Shown: piece by piece, positions 24,016 to 37,153 of the stretch
How positions within the stretch are numbered: the stretch's first letter is position 1
How the letters are laid out: the number at the start of each line of letters is the position of its first letter
Source: Tomocerus qinae
Taxonomy: Eukaryota > Arthropoda > Collembola > Entomobryomorpha > Tomoceridae
DNA length: 64,000 nt
Direction of reading: 5' to 3'
NCBI GenBank assembly: GCA_020055645.1
Contig: CM034546.1
Coordinates: 29,326,001 to 29,390,000, forward strand
Notes under the pieces: model-generated
Seen by the model: the letters and a program-made list of their open reading frames with translations, nothing else
The model's database searches: none
What the model was told of the DNA's origin: nothing
Position numbers and translations under genes: made by a program

Positions 24016-27000
24016 TTAAATTCCTTTACGTCTTTTCAGTTCCAGCTCCTGGTCAGAATCAGATTCCGAAGAATAAGAATTATAATAGTAAGAGCTTGAC
24101 CATGAACTTTCTCTAATAGGTGGAGGAGGTTTGCTTGTAGATTTCCTTGCAAATTCCCTCTGTGGTTTAGTAACTGTGCTAGACGAGGGTGTAACGTTAG
24201 TTGAAGTGGTAGGAATATGCCAAGTTTTATTATCAGTTGACCCTGTTGCTTTTGAAGTTGACTTTGTGGCAATCAATTTAAGTTTCATAGGATTAGAAGA
24301 AGCTGAATCGTTACTTGTTGGAGTATTATTTGTATTATTCCTTGTCCCATGATAATGGTTTGAGCTTGTTGATGGTCTGTTCGCAGATTGACGTGTTATC
24401 AAAGGATAAGAGTCTCTTGGTGGTAGACTAGTAGACTTCAGTGCAAGTTGTCTCATTCTCATTGGTCGGGTAGTAGACTTCAGTGCAATATGTTTAACTT
24501 TATTTGCATGATTTTGTCGAGCTGAATTTGAATTAGGAATATTTTCAGAAGTTCGCTCAGCTGTATTGTTTCTAATAGAAGATGACAAAGTCGAGGGATT
24601 AATTAGATTGATGTCAATCCTTGGTTGAAGTTGACTGTTTGTTTCTCTTGTTGCAGTAGCAGACGGTACTGGAGTATTCCTGACAGGATTAGAAGGTACT
24701 TGATTGTTACTGGAAACAGTTCGGAACGATACTATTGCACTATTCGAATTTCCATTACTTCGTGATCTGGTGTTAGCTGATCCAGGCATGGCTAATCTAA
24801 GTGCATTAGTCACAGCAGCTTCAATTTCATCAGACGCTTGAGAAGATGGAAATTCACGGCTACTAAATACTACAGTTCCCAAATTTTGAGTAGTTGCATT
24901 AGAAGGTGCAGTTGTCGTCGTTGAGCTTGTCGTCACTGAAGTTTGTGGTCGAAGTCGATTCAAGTTCAGTGGAGTGCCTCCATTTTCATTCATAATTCTT
25001 GCTAGTTGGGATGGCGACATAAGCGCAGTAATAATACTACTGAAAATATTATTATCAGCCTCTGAATCTGTAGTGGAAGACGATCCAGTACGTGAAGCAG
25101 TCGGTAAGGGGATCCTAAATTCACCACCATAAGTATTGGGACCGAGACGAAAACGTTCGGTATCATCTGATGAAATTCTAAACATTAATACAGTTTTAAT
25201 TATCAATAAAATGTTTTTTGTTTTAGAATCTGAACGCTTTTATTTTTACTCACTCTGCAGGTCCCGGTTCCCTAGTTTTTTCTCGAGATTCTTGTTTCAG
25301 TCGATCGCACTCATCTTCAAGACTCGCAATTTTTGCCAAAAGCAATGCTTTGTCATCAGCTTGATTCGTAAATCTACGTAGAAGTTCTAGAAGTTTGCCG
25401 TGGTCGGATCTACAAGTGCAAAACAAAATATATTATTTTTGATACACATATTTTGCTTTCATTTACTAGAAATAACTATAAATTCATTTTAGTTAGCATT
25501 ATCATGTAGTTTATTAGGCATCACATTCATTTTAGTGCATTTTAACACTTTTTAGTCAGTATATTTAGTCCGAAGTGCAAATCTTACAAATTTTGTTGTT
25601 GCGAATTCACATTGACAGGACAAGTGACTAATATAAAGGTATAGGAGATACTGGAAACAGAAATTGATATTTTCAAGATGAAACTTACAAACTCCTGTCC
25701 ATATTCACAATAAATAACATTCAGATTTGGAAACTTTTTCGCCTGCTGCTTTTTTATATGAAAGGCTATAGCTCTTCCTAAGTTGCGATTTATTGTCGTT
25801 ATGCTCTTTGGTTTTCCATAAAAATAGGTAAAAATTATATTATACAACAGGAGCACATTTGGAAGTGATATAAATAAGTTTTTTTTTAAATATTTGGGAC
25901 ATAAATATTTAAATATTTAAAAATATTTAAAATATTTTTAAAAAACTTGTACTGATTTCATTTAGGGCGTGAATATTGGCAAATTTGCTGCCTTTTCCTT
26001 AGCTGTCACTTTCGTATTTTTAATTTTCAATCTTAGCAATTATGACAACTGTACAAATTCCATTAATTATCATGATATTAATTATAATATCCACTGAGTA
26101 AATACATAAGAGACCATGCAGGCTCGGAACAAAATGTCACAGCCAAAATTGTTACTTTCAGATTCTAATCTACTTAGTGATATGAAAAAAAAATTTCAGG
26201 ATTTTTTTTGAAAACCCGCCGTTTTTAAGTTATGGCGGTTTTCCGCCTTTTGTCGTTCATCTATGATTCATTTCTAAACTACTTGACCGATTTTCATGAA
26301 ACCGGTGCCATTCTGCCCGCAAACGCTTTCATCACATGGCCCCTTTTTTAGTTTTTAAAATTTTTTTCAAAATTTAGAAAAAAAATTTTTTTGAACGTAT
26401 TTACTAGAACTATTATTAAATGCAATAAAAACGCTAATTCTGACCAAAAATTCAATAATTAGTGTGTATATATCAAAAATAAAGTCATTAAAATGAATGA
26501 ATGAAAATTACTATTGAGTTTATGGTCAGAATTACCGTTTTTATTGCATTTAATAATAGTACTACTAAAAATGTTCAAAAAGTTTTTTTTCGAAATTTTT
26601 CGAATTTTTTTTCAAAATTTTTAAAAAAAATTTGAAAAACTAAAAGAGGGGCTATGAGATGAAAGCGTTTGCGGCCAGAATGGCGCCGGTTTCATGAAAA
26701 TCGGTCAAGTAGTTTAGAAATGAATCATAGATGAAGGACAAAAGGCGGAAAACCGCCATAACTTAAAAAGGGCGGGTTTTCATAAAAAATCCTGAAATTG
26801 ATTTTTTCATATCACTAAGTAGAGTAAAATCTGAAAGTAACAACTTTGGCTGTGACATTTTGTTCCGAGCATGCATGGTCTCTTATATATTTACTCCCAC
26901 TATAAAAACTAATTTCGTACTAAACTGGGGAAAATAAATAACAATTTGTATCTTGAAAATGACCAAGTGAAAATACAGTACGGGTTTACTAATTGCACTT

Positions 27001-28407
27001 CTGGGTATACCATAATTTTTGCTCTGTGTTGCCAAGTTGTCAATTACATTGGATAATAATTTGCTTATTCCTGGAAATGGCAATCGAGAGCTAAAAATTG
27101 TCAAAGTATGTATTAAGTTTAATATATGTAGAATTTTACCGCAACAATATAAACACAATTAGAACTAATATACCATTTACACAATGTTAAATTTTCCTAG
27201 CTATTCATTAATATAATTTCCACAAATTATAAAAGGGCAATGAGTAACGTTTACTTACGCAAGGGTTCTATGAATTACAAAAAGTTGTTTACAGTCTTCA
27301 GTACCACATGTACATTGAGGTAATTCTTTTTCAATATCCTCAAGCTCGTACCTCTTGAAGGTAATAAAATCATCAGATAAGCAAGGAGGATAGATATGGA
27401 AAATCTTTCCCGGAGTCAATACCTTCCGACAAGACGGACACTCCTTTCTCCTAAAAAAGATTGAAATAGTTATTATTCATTCTTTTGAATTAGAATTTTA
27501 TTTAGTGTAGATATATACTAGGTACATGGCTCAATAGTGTCAATAGTCTGAAAGTGCGAAAGTGAAACAAGGACTGAATTATAAAACTCTATTGTAAATG
27601 GAAAAGAAATTAGACCCGTGGCATTTCTTTGCAAGTTATGTGAAACGCGAATTTCGTTTTTGTTTTGTTTTGAATTTGTATCTAAGCAATGGGATAAACT
27701 TTGGATTTGATTTAGCATTTAGCAATGGTGACATTTATTCAGTTGCCAAGAGATATCGTCAATAAAATTTTGAAGATTTCTAAAAACCTTTTATTATTCG
27801 CTTATGGGAATTCTGTCTCCCACGGGTCTAATTTCTTTTCCATTTACGTAAAACGTAAAAAATTGCAATGACACTAAGATTTTAGTTCCGTTTTAAAAAG
27901 TAATTATGTTTCAATTGCCAAAAAGCATCTTTCTTACTAGCACCGTTATTAATTTTTTGTTCCATAATTATTTACTCCCGTATAAATATTAAATATAAAG
28001 TCAAATAAAAACAAAATGTAATCCACCAACTGATTTTATATTTACCGGTTGTTAACTAAAAGCAAAATGGTGAAAAATTATGATAATTGGAATGAAGGAT
28101 TTTTATTATAATTATTTTATTAAATGCACAAGTTGGACATTATTGAAAGAGAATTCTAAATGGGATAAATGACTTACATTCTCTGATGAAACCATCTGTT
28201 AAGACAGGATCTATGGAAAATATGCCCACAGGCTGTGGAACAAATCTTAGATCTGTATTCCGGGGTGTCTTCTGCAGCCCTCTGAACTATTTGCTTTCTT
28301 GATGGTCCTGGCCTTTCAGGCTCTTGCAAATTTGGCGGAACGGCAACTGCAGCTGCTGGAGCTGGGTTTTCCAGCGTCTCCATACACACGATGCACTCGT
28401 ACCCCAT
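24016..28407 (-). CDS. RING-H2 finger / coiled-coil / disordered tail protein (gene A)
   Basis: Likely E3 ubiquitin ligase, tandem paralogue of the gene at 11096-19902. Exons on the minus strand: 28407-28178, 27450-27259, 25409-25254, 25177-24016, all in phase, about 579 aa. Exon 1 starts MGYECIVCMETLENP and carries CGHIFHRSCLNRWFH. Exon 2 supplies KECPSCRK and the conserved CTCGTEDC motif. Exon 3 is a coiled coil (GKLLELLRRF...ASLEDECDRLKQE). Exon 4 is Ser/Thr/Asn-rich and disordered with four KST motifs (ALKSTTRP, ALKSTSLPP, ATKSTSKA, ARKSTSKPP), then an acidic Ser stretch (SSESDSDQELE) and KRRK. An acceptor-like TTTCAG lies 15-20 nt before the ATG, so a 5' UTR exon is expected upstream. 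A donor-like AAAAG/GTAAGAG near 29950 is a candidate. Exon 4 is about a third the length of that in gene B. A foldback element occupies intron 2. Confidence 0.85.
26097..26895. mobile_element. 0.8-kb foldback element, AGTAAATA termini, copy 1
   Basis: Inverted repeat starting AGTAAATACATAAGAGACCA and ending in its complement, with long T/A-rich inner arms and a short centre. Shares sequence throughout with 28991-29811. Flanks CCACTG and CCCACT are only an imperfect match to a 6-bp duplication. Lies in intron 2 of gene A. No coding capacity. Confidence 0.8.
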
Positions 28408-28990
28408 GGTATCAACTATGGCAGCTCTGAAATGATATAAATACAATTAATGCAAACGTAAAAAAAACTGTTGACTGTTGTCAGAACTAAATATTTTGCC
28501 TAAGTGAATAAACGAGAGCTCACCCTCACTAATTACAATATATTGTCATATTGTCCTAGTTGTCCTACTAAATCCAGACAGAAATTATTCTAAAATTTAT
28601 CGACCCTTAAAATATAATATTATTTGTAAATCGAAGTTAATAATTTTGATTGAAGGATAGAAAGAAAATAAAAAATTCCCCATTCGAACATTAATCCGAT
28701 TCGTTTGTATCTATCGTTTCTATGTCCACTTTATTTTAAGCCTGCAATTTCTTCGCAGAGTCGCGGGGGACCTCTGAGTTGGTTGCCCGGCGCCCTGGGC
28801 GCAAGAAAAACCGATATTTGGTCGCCAAAAACGCCCAAAAACCGATATTTGGGCGGAGTCATGGATTAGATCCGCCATAAAGTAAGCTTTGAGCGTCCAG
28901 GTCGCCTAGAAGCCCCTCGGGACTCCCAAAGAAGAAATTGCAGGTCTGCTTTATTCACTATTTAAAAGGTAATTGCTTTTCAAGCGCAAG

Positions 28991-29811
28991 AGTAAATACA
29001 TAAGAGACCATGCAGGCTCGGAACAAAATGTCACAGCCAAAGTTGTTACTTTCAGATTCTAATCTACTTAGTGATATGAAAAAAACAATTTCAGGATTTT
29101 TTTTGAAAACCCGCCGTTTTTAAGTTAAGGCGGTTTTCCGCCTTATGTCGTTCATCTATGATTCATTTCTAAACTACTTGACCGATTTTCATGAAACCGG
29201 CGTCATTCTGCTCGCAAACGCTTTCATCACATGGCCCCCTTTTTAGTTTTTCAAAATTTTTTCAAAATTTTGAAAAAGATTTCGAAAAATTTCGAAAAAG
29301 AACTTTTTGAACGTTTTTATTAGAACTATTATTAAATGCGATAAAAATGCTAGTTCTGACCAAAAACTCAAAAGTGGTTTTCATTCATTAATTTTAATGG
29401 CTTTATTTTTGATATATACACCCTAATTATTGAGTTTTTGGTCAGAATTAGCGTTTTTATCGCATTTAATAATAGTTCTAATAAAAACGTTCAAAAAAAT
29501 TTTTTTTCGAAATTCTTCGAAATCTTTTTCAAAATTTTGAAAAAATTTTGAAAAACTAAAAAGGGGGCCATGTGATGAAAGCGTTTGCGAGCAGAATGGC
29601 GCCGGTTTCATGAAAATCGGTCAAGTAGTTTAGAAATGAATCATAGATGAACGACATAAGGCGGAAAACCGCCTTAACTTAAAAACGGCGGGTTTTCAAA
29701 AAAAATCCTGAAATTGTTTTTTTCATTTCACTAAGTAGATTAGAATCTGAAAGTAACAACTTTGGCTGTGACATTTTGTTCCGTGCCTGCATGGTCTCTT
29801 ATGTATTTACT
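28991..29811. mobile_element. 0.8-kb foldback element, AGTAAATA termini, copy 2
   Basis: Element of 821 bp with 5'-AG...CT-3' ends, flanked by a perfect 6-bp direct repeat CGCAAG (28985-28990 and 29812-29817). Arms of about 400 bp almost meet in the middle. Located upstream of the first coding exon of gene A. The terminus plus 6-bp duplication pattern is the same as for the giant palindrome at 38218. Confidence 0.85.
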
Positions 29812-30210
29812 CGCAAGTAAAAATTTTAAAGTTTAAAAGAAAGAAAAAAATCAGTTTAAAGTGATTTCTAATTTATAGATTCTGCTTTTGTATTAGTTTT
29901 GAAATAAAATGACAATTAGGAATGGTGAATGGGAACTATTCTCTTACCTTTTAGCTAGACGTTGTTTTACTTTTCAACAATATTAACAATTCAGATATGG
30001 TGTATTTTTTGCACAATACGTAAAGATTATTTCCTCCTTTGCGACCTTGAAATTAAAATACCCAATAATTATAATTATTTTCAAATTCAATGATAAATCC
30101 TATATTACACATAAATCTATACATAGTATATATGGTCGTACAATAAGTATTTCCTAAAACTAAACATAACCTAAATAGGTATTGTTAAAACAACCGATGT
30201 ACTCAAATAC

Positions 30211-30552
30211 GGCTGAATTTAGGCAGCGGGATCTTGTTCCCTCATTACCCCTGTTGCCCTCTCCCCCTTTGCTCGTTTAGCCACTTAAGCTGTTATATTT
30301 GTCATTTGCCTGTTGCCCCCGTCACTATTTTGTCTCTTTTTGGACCTTATCTAATTAAAAATAAACATGTTACTTGTTTGTTAGGCTTCAACAATGAAAC
30401 ACTTTATTTTTATAAGGTTAGGTCAAACAGAATTTAAAATAGTGATGGGAGGCAACGGGGACAATATGTTAGATTAAAGTAATAGGTTAAGTGGCTAAAA
30501 ATTAAGGGCAACGGGGGAGGGGACAACGAGATGCCGCTGCCAAATTCTGCCC
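30211..30552. mobile_element. 340-bp foldback element, GCAGCGGGATC termini, copy 2
   Basis: Left end GGCTGAATTTAGGCAGCGGG, right end a diverged complement (GCCGCTGCCAAATTCTGCCC). The same AAAATAAACATGTTACTTG core as the copy at 20399. The right terminus is more mutated than the left. Confidence 0.7.
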
Positions 30553-33469
30553 AAAATAAAGTGGGATATTGTTACTGGTGACTGGAATATTTAATCAACC
30601 ACAAACTCATTTCAATGTATTGAATAAGAAAAGGAGCACAAAAGTTAACTAAACCAAGTTGCTCTTTTTTTACTTTTGGGTTTTCCTTTGCTAAATACTT
30701 GCCTTTTAATTGGAAGTCTTCCGTTTATTACTAATTGGTCTTATGTTTGTGACTGGCGAAGCAGTAAGCTGTGAACTGTGAAGAGATGGTAGTTGAAGAA
30801 GGATGCTCTATTGATTTTCAATCACGATTTCATCACATGTCACAGCTCAGAGCTCAATTCTTAGTACGAAAGGTAAATAAATATATAGGATTAAAATCAG
30901 CTGGAAAAGATTGCTGAATTGGGTTTTATTATAGTGATATTTGACATTCAGTTGCCAGTAATTATAACATTTGATTTTCAGTGCCCATAACATTTTTGAC
31001 ATTACTACACAAATGACTCATGACTTATTCATATCAAATTTAAATTGTTGATTGTTGAAGGCAAGGTATTATAGGGATAGGACTTATAGGAGGATGATTA
31101 GGTCATAGGTAGGACTAAATCACCTGTTGTAGGTAAGGATGTTAATCTTACATCCAATCATATTCTAAGTGTATTGAAAAACACCATAACTTACCAACAA
31201 ATAAGCAACCTCAAGATTGTCACAAGAAATTTTGAAACAATTTCAAAATTGTAAAGTAAAGAGTAATAGATGACAGAGCTGGAGGAATCTGAAGTTGGAA
31301 GTTTATTTTGTTTGGGTTCCAGTGTTAGAATGTTGTTTGTTTTGTGTAGTACAGTAATAGTATACAGATTATACATACATCTCGTCGGAGGAGTTTGAAC
31401 CTTTAAATTTGCCGCCAGACACAATATTATTATGTATTGCGTACGGAAAAGTTTCTTATTGTCCCCAGTCTCCAGTGAAATTATAAAGAATAATGCATAA
31501 AGGTATATTATTGGCTGTCGTGTGGGTTAGTCTTAGTCTCTCTTCACATGCAGTCAGCACTGCCCTGCAGTTAGCTGGCGAAAAATTGGGGTTGTTGAGA
31601 AACTTATCTATTTTGGATATCTTTCCAGTTGGCTATCTGGCTTTAGGCTGGATGGGAAATAGACAATGTTCTGAAGTACCCCAATTTTACAAACACACCC
31701 GACGGCGTACATGACCATATCTGGCTCATCGCACCCAACACCCTGCTTGATAATAATTCAAACAGGGCTTCGCTTCTTCGCTTTTATCTGTATGCATCTA
31801 TTTGCTATAAAATTCACATAGTGGAATTGTATATATGTTTTAAAATGATTTTTCAGAATCTTTTTGAAAAATTAAGAAGTTTAATTATGTACCCAAAAAG
31901 TATACACAGTATTCAGAACCCCAGAAATATACACTGTATCGTCAGTACCCCTTATAATTTAAATACAATGTTCTCAATCAGTACTCCAAATTTGTGTAAA
32001 TTGTACTCCAAATGCTTTCAAAATTAGTTTATCTGATTAGTTGTTTCACCTATAAAACTGTTTTAAAACTTTCTTCCTGAATGCAGTTTACTTATTCTGA
32101 CTTCTTGATTTGCCAAGGAATTATTTCGGATGACTACACATATGAGTTTGGGTAATTATTGAAAATTGGGTTACTTTAAGAACATGGCCTATTGTATTTT
32201 TGTAGCTTTATGTAGGCTGACCATAATTCGACAAAGTGAAAACGGGACCCTATACTCTATACAGTACAGTACTGTATTTAAAAGATTTCGGAGGGGGAGG
32301 GGACACTATCATTATACAATATTATGTAAATGTATGTTGGAAATATTCACCCGAAGCGCGTTCATTTTTTTGACAAAAATAAATATAATTAAAATATGTT
32401 AAAACTATAATTAACTATAATTAAATAATTAAATAATAAATAATTAAACTATAATTAAAATAAATAAAATATGTCTTATTTTTGCCATCATTTTTGGTTC
32501 CGCCCCCCCTTGACCAAATTTCTGGGTACGTGCCTGTTAGAATAGATACTACTCAATTTTTTCCAAAAAAAGGGAATTGTTTCTGAAAACGGGACACCAG
32601 GACAGGTCATCAAAAACGGGACGATGGTCAATTGGTCAGTGTATATTTTATGTATATTGTGAATTTCTATTTATACACCTAGGTTTTTGGGCGAGAAGCA
32701 GCAGTAAACGGTGCCCAAATGACTGTTGTCCCACCACCCATCCATTTTATCTCGGAATATTTAGACGTTACCCACCAATGTTTCATAGGATTTTTCCCGG
32801 ACACGACCTGGAGAGTTCATTCCCACCCTCAACACTCCCAAGGGGGTCTGGGGCAAAATGAAATTTGAACAGATTTGGACAGCTATCGGTATCTCTAAAC
32901 TCTAAAATGCCCCTAGCCACCGTAACCCTGTCCAACCCAAACGGGGTACTTTGAGAAAATCTGCAAATTATGCAAATATGCCATACATTTACATTACCTG
33001 GTGGAAATGATCAAAGGGACCTTCCTTTCCTACCCACATTCTCGCATACATATTAAATACAAAAATATCGATAGGTATAAATTTTAAGCAATTTATTTTT
33101 GAGTGTTTTGTATTTTTTATGTGTGTGTTACTTGACAATGTTTAATAATTTATGCTCATCAACCATCTCCTAGTCCTTACTCATTTTATTAGTACTTAAA
33201 ATTACGAAATATTGCAATTAATTTGTTTCTCATATTTTAAAAATCACAGAAATAAATATGGTGTACTTACAAGGACTAAATATTTACATCATCAAAGCCA
33301 CAATTTTGTCTTAGTACCATTAAGACACACGCCAAACGACAAAAATCTAAGGGCCACGGGTTTGTCATGAGGTCTCTGGTCCAAATATCAACTTTTCCAA
33401 CCATTTCTGCTTTAGTCTTAACTATCGAGTTATGATAGCCTACAAGCTTATTGTACATAGCATTATACC
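30553..33469. other. Gene-poor intergenic DNA
   Basis: I see no supported gene. A 73-codon frame at 31493-31714 starts with a signal-peptide-like run but has no recognisable domain or splice support. Around 32570-32880 there is scattered similarity to nothing I recognise. Confidence 0.5.
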
Positions 33470-33867
33470 CACTCATGCTAGTTTCTGGCTCGGCGAGCCA
33501 GGCTGGTTCGATTTTTCAGCGTCGGCTCGGTCGAAATTTTTTTATAGACCTGGCTCGGCTCGGCTCGCCCTGGCCTTGGCTCGGCTCGCTCAAATATTTT
33601 CCCGTCATTTTTATTTTAAACCTAAAGGCTTCTTAACCATTAGTGGCTCGATTTTTCAGCGAGCCGAGCCGAGCCATGGACCCGGCTCGGCTCGGTCGAA
33701 ATTTTTTGATATACCTGGTTCGGCTCGGCTCGCCAAAATTTTTGTTAATTGCTGGCTCGGCTCGGCTCGCCAAAAAGTTTTTTGAGGGTCTGGCTCGGCT
33801 CTCCTCGCTCAATGTTATTGGAGGTCAGTGGCTCGGCTCGGCTCGCTGACCTAAACTAGCATGTGTG
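33470..33867. mobile_element. hAT-type MITE, CATGCTAGTTT termini, copy 2
   Basis: Termini CACTCATGCTAGTTT and AAACTAGCATGTGTG, flanked by a perfect 8-bp direct repeat ATTATACC (33462-33469 and 33868-33875). Interior carries many GGCTCGGCTCG / CGAGCCGAGCC units that let it fold back. 398 bp, no coding capacity. Same family as 21754-22108. Confidence 0.88.
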
Positions 33868-34034
33868 ATTATACCGACATAATCCATGTGCCAGGCATCG
33901 AAAATCTCTCGTAACCTGCTAGCTATGGAAATCGGACCTAATCCCGCCCACTTTTTGAAGCTCCGTCCTGGTAACCAAGTTGCACTAGAAATCTGGATCC
34001 AAATTTGTAAATGATTTTTCGACGTCCATAGGAA

Positions 34035-34165
34035 CGATTTAGCCTCACTGCAATTCTTGTTTGGTGTACGAAATAGCATCAATGCATTTTTTGTTTGATG
34101 CATTGAGGCTATTTCGTACACAAAACGGAAAGTACATTGAGGCTAAATCGTTTCTTTAAAGGTCA
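34035..34165. repeat. Short inverted repeat (CGATTTAGCCTCA ... TGAGGCTAAATCG)
   Basis: Hairpin-forming sequence with nested blocks: GTACGAAATAGC and ATGCAT are also mirrored inside the outer CGATTTAGCCTCA pair. Probably a small MITE or remnant. No target duplication identified. Confidence 0.6.
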
Positions 34166-34759
34166 TTATATTATTGTATATATGGACATCAGAGAAAATA
34201 TTTTTCTGGTTTCGAAAAAATTATTTTTGTCCTAGTCTGGAACTCTGGGCCAGAGTCTTGCAATATTGTAAATATTTTAAAGTGGGACTATTTCTCTGAA
34301 CTATATTTTTTACAGGGTTGCGTTTTGTCCACTAGACATAACCATTTTGTCCGGATGAAATTAATTTTATCCGGATAAAATCAATTTTTCCAATGCACAA
34401 AAACCATTTTATCCAATTTGTCCACAACTCCCTATCCGGATACCACAACCCTGGTTTATGATGCTATGCCCCGTTTGGCATTTATCTTATAGTAATGTTA
34501 CAAAATAGACTACAAACTTACAACTGCTGCAACTAAATATGGTACTATGGGCGATGTTTCGTAACTCGTAACTCTGTGTACATAGCAACTGTTGGTTGTG
34601 TAACGAGAAGCTCCATTTTCAAGGTAGTCATTGGGCACACACCATCGGGTCCAAATAATTCGTCACAATTTTTAAGAACCTAATTTTAAAAAAATGTAAA
34701 ACATAAATAAAGATGTACGTGCATGCATGGATATAAGTATAATAATATGTACGTTCTGT

Positions 34760-34910
34760 AAGATTTAAAAAAGAACTACTTTTTTACATTTTTCCTTTTG
34801 TGATGTAGCAATTTGCCCCTTTTACTTTACATGTAGTAAAAGTAAAAAAGCAAAAGGGGAATGATTTTTTTAAAGTATAGTGCTTTTGTGAAAAAGGAGT
34901 ATCTTTTTTG
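34760..34910. repeat. Short inverted repeat, T/A-rich
   Basis: Complementary arms around ACTACTTTTTTACATTTTTC / AAAAAGGAGTATCTTTTTT and an inner TTGCCCCTTTTACTTT / AAAGTAAAAAAGCAAAAGGGG region. Likely a small foldback element of unknown family. Confidence 0.5.
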
Positions 34911-35740
34911 TTCACTGTTTTGCCCATCTAATATTATTAGGATCGAAGCTTTGCTTAGTATCCTTATGAATTTGTCGCTGTCACTCTGCCGATCGTCTGG
35001 TCGTCTGGTCGTCCACTAATTTTATTAGCACGTATATCTTTGCAACGACATAACTTATTCCAAAACTGTTTTTTGCATATGGTAGCAAATGTATTCAAAA
35101 GCAACTAGTTATCATTAGAATTCAAATTTGATGCATCCCCTGGTTTGTGGAAATTATATAAATACAGAAGGTGAGTCAGACAGTAGTAGTACGGCAGGTG
35201 AGACAGACACCGTAGTAGCATAGAGGACTGTGGATGAGCTGAGCTATCAAAGAGACTACACACCGCGCTGGTATTAACATGCTATGAAACTGCGGGGAGA
35301 GAAATGCAATATAAAATAGCTTCTCTTTAGTGCAACGATTAGTTGAATGCAATTTTCGTTTCATTGCAACAATATTGTCACTGCATTGTAACCCAAAAAT
35401 GAAAATTGGCTAAAGAAGAGGATTTTTGTCCATTGTGATTAGTTAAATACAGTTTGAAACATTTTATCGTAAAAATTGTCAAAATATAAGAGTTTGAAAC
35501 ATTTTAACGTGAAAATTGTCAAAATATAATGGAAATGGTTGTCCATCTTCACTTCATTATAAATACACGTACGTGTGGGATTCATCAGTGGTGAGTGCAG
35601 TTAACTACAATTATCACAAATCACAATTTAGGTATTGTTTAAATCACAATACTACATTCAATTTCTATTGCAATCCAAAAAATTATTAATCGGGTATAAT
35701 CCTAATCGTGATACTCGATTCTCTCCAGCTTTACAGTCAC

Positions 35741-36054
35741 CTGGTGCGGAATTGAAACTATTTTATAGGACTTTCTCTACAGAACCCAGCTGATACGGGC
35801 AGGGGAAGGGGGAAGGAAGGCTCACTTACCCTCCATTGTTAATATATGGCCTTGATTCTAATGACAAATGATTGTGGCTGAATACATGTGCTACCATCTG
35901 GTGCGGAATTGAAACTATTTTATAGGACTTTCTCTATAGAACCCAGCTGATACGGGCAGGGGAAGGGGGAAGGAAGGCTCACTTACCCTCCATTGTTAAT
36001 ATATGGCCTTGATTCTAATGATAACTGATTGTGACTGAATACATGTGCTACCGT
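35741..36054. repeat. 157-bp direct tandem duplication
   Basis: Two almost identical 157-bp units, beginning CTGGTGCGGAATTGAAACTA at 35741 and again at 35898. Only a few substitutions separate them, so the duplication is recent. No gene content. Confidence 0.85.
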
Positions 36055-36195
36055 ATGCAAAAAGCAGATTTGAAACAAGTTATGTCGTTCCAAAAATATG
36101 CGTGCATTTTATTATCGAAGGACAACCAGACCATCAGAATTTTTTTTTAAATCTCCCGCTTCGATCCTGCGTATACGCTTGTTGCCAGAGTATAA

Positions 36196-36627
36196 AGTCG
36201 GCATGCCGTAAATTATTTTCAAATGCCGCATGCCGTAAATGCCGTAAATGCCGTAAAAGCCGTAAATGCCGTAAAATACATAATACACGGCATTAGCAGT
36301 TTAATAGTAATATTCAACTACTGGAAGAACAAAAAATATAATTTTGATCATTTTATAATAAATGACAACTGTCATAAGTTATAAAATGAGTTTTCACTTT
36401 TCAAAGCTTTTCAGCCACAAGGAGTGGCATATAATGATGTTAATACACAATATTGATATATAAAATCACTGTTAGCGTGTTTTTACTCACTTACCACATC
36501 AATTTATGTATAAAAACAGCTAAAAACGGAAAAAATAATTTACGGCATTTACGGCATGCCGCCAAATACCAAATGCCGTAAATTCTATTTACGGCATTTA
36601 CGGCATGCGGCATTTACGGCACACTCG
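36196..36627. mobile_element. Foldback element with TGCCGTAAA repeats
   Basis: Left part contains repeated ATGCCGTAAATGCCGTAAA, right part the complement TTTACGGCATTTACGGCAT. The central about 250 bp is AT-rich and single-copy. No clean target duplication seen, boundaries approximate. Confidence 0.65.
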
Positions 36628-37153
36628 ACACCTTGCTTGTTGCCAACAGTTTATTAATTATATGTCCATAGTCCATGTCCAACGCCAAATAGATTATAAT
36701 GTTTTGACTAACCAGACTGTTGGAGTTTAGAAGAGCAATTTTGCTGTACATGACCAATTTGCATGCGTGAATTTTCAAAAGATCATAGTTGGCAGCAATT
36801 TTGTATTTTTGAGGTGTGCATCAAACGGTAACGATGCAACAGGGATGGCATACTCGAAATTTTCATCTAATAGATTTCTATGTGTTAACAAATACAGTTT
36901 TTTAATTAGGCCAGATATCAATTATATCAGATGGCAATTTTTCATTCATCAGCATTTTCCACATTGCAAGGTAACCTTACCTATGTACAATTATCATCAG
37001 TACAACTGTAAAATATTTCTATTACTTATACTTTACTTTAGAATCAATTCCTTCAATGTATAAAACAATCACATCTGCCAATTTTATGCCTCGTTTCAAA
37101 GATTTATGGAGGATAACGGCTTGTTTGGCAGTTATCTCATTAACAGTAGTAAT

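Noticed and set aside
31493-31714. 73-codon frame with signal-peptide-like start
   Set aside because: Single short frame in gene-poor DNA with no conserved cysteines or neighbouring exons to support a secreted protein.
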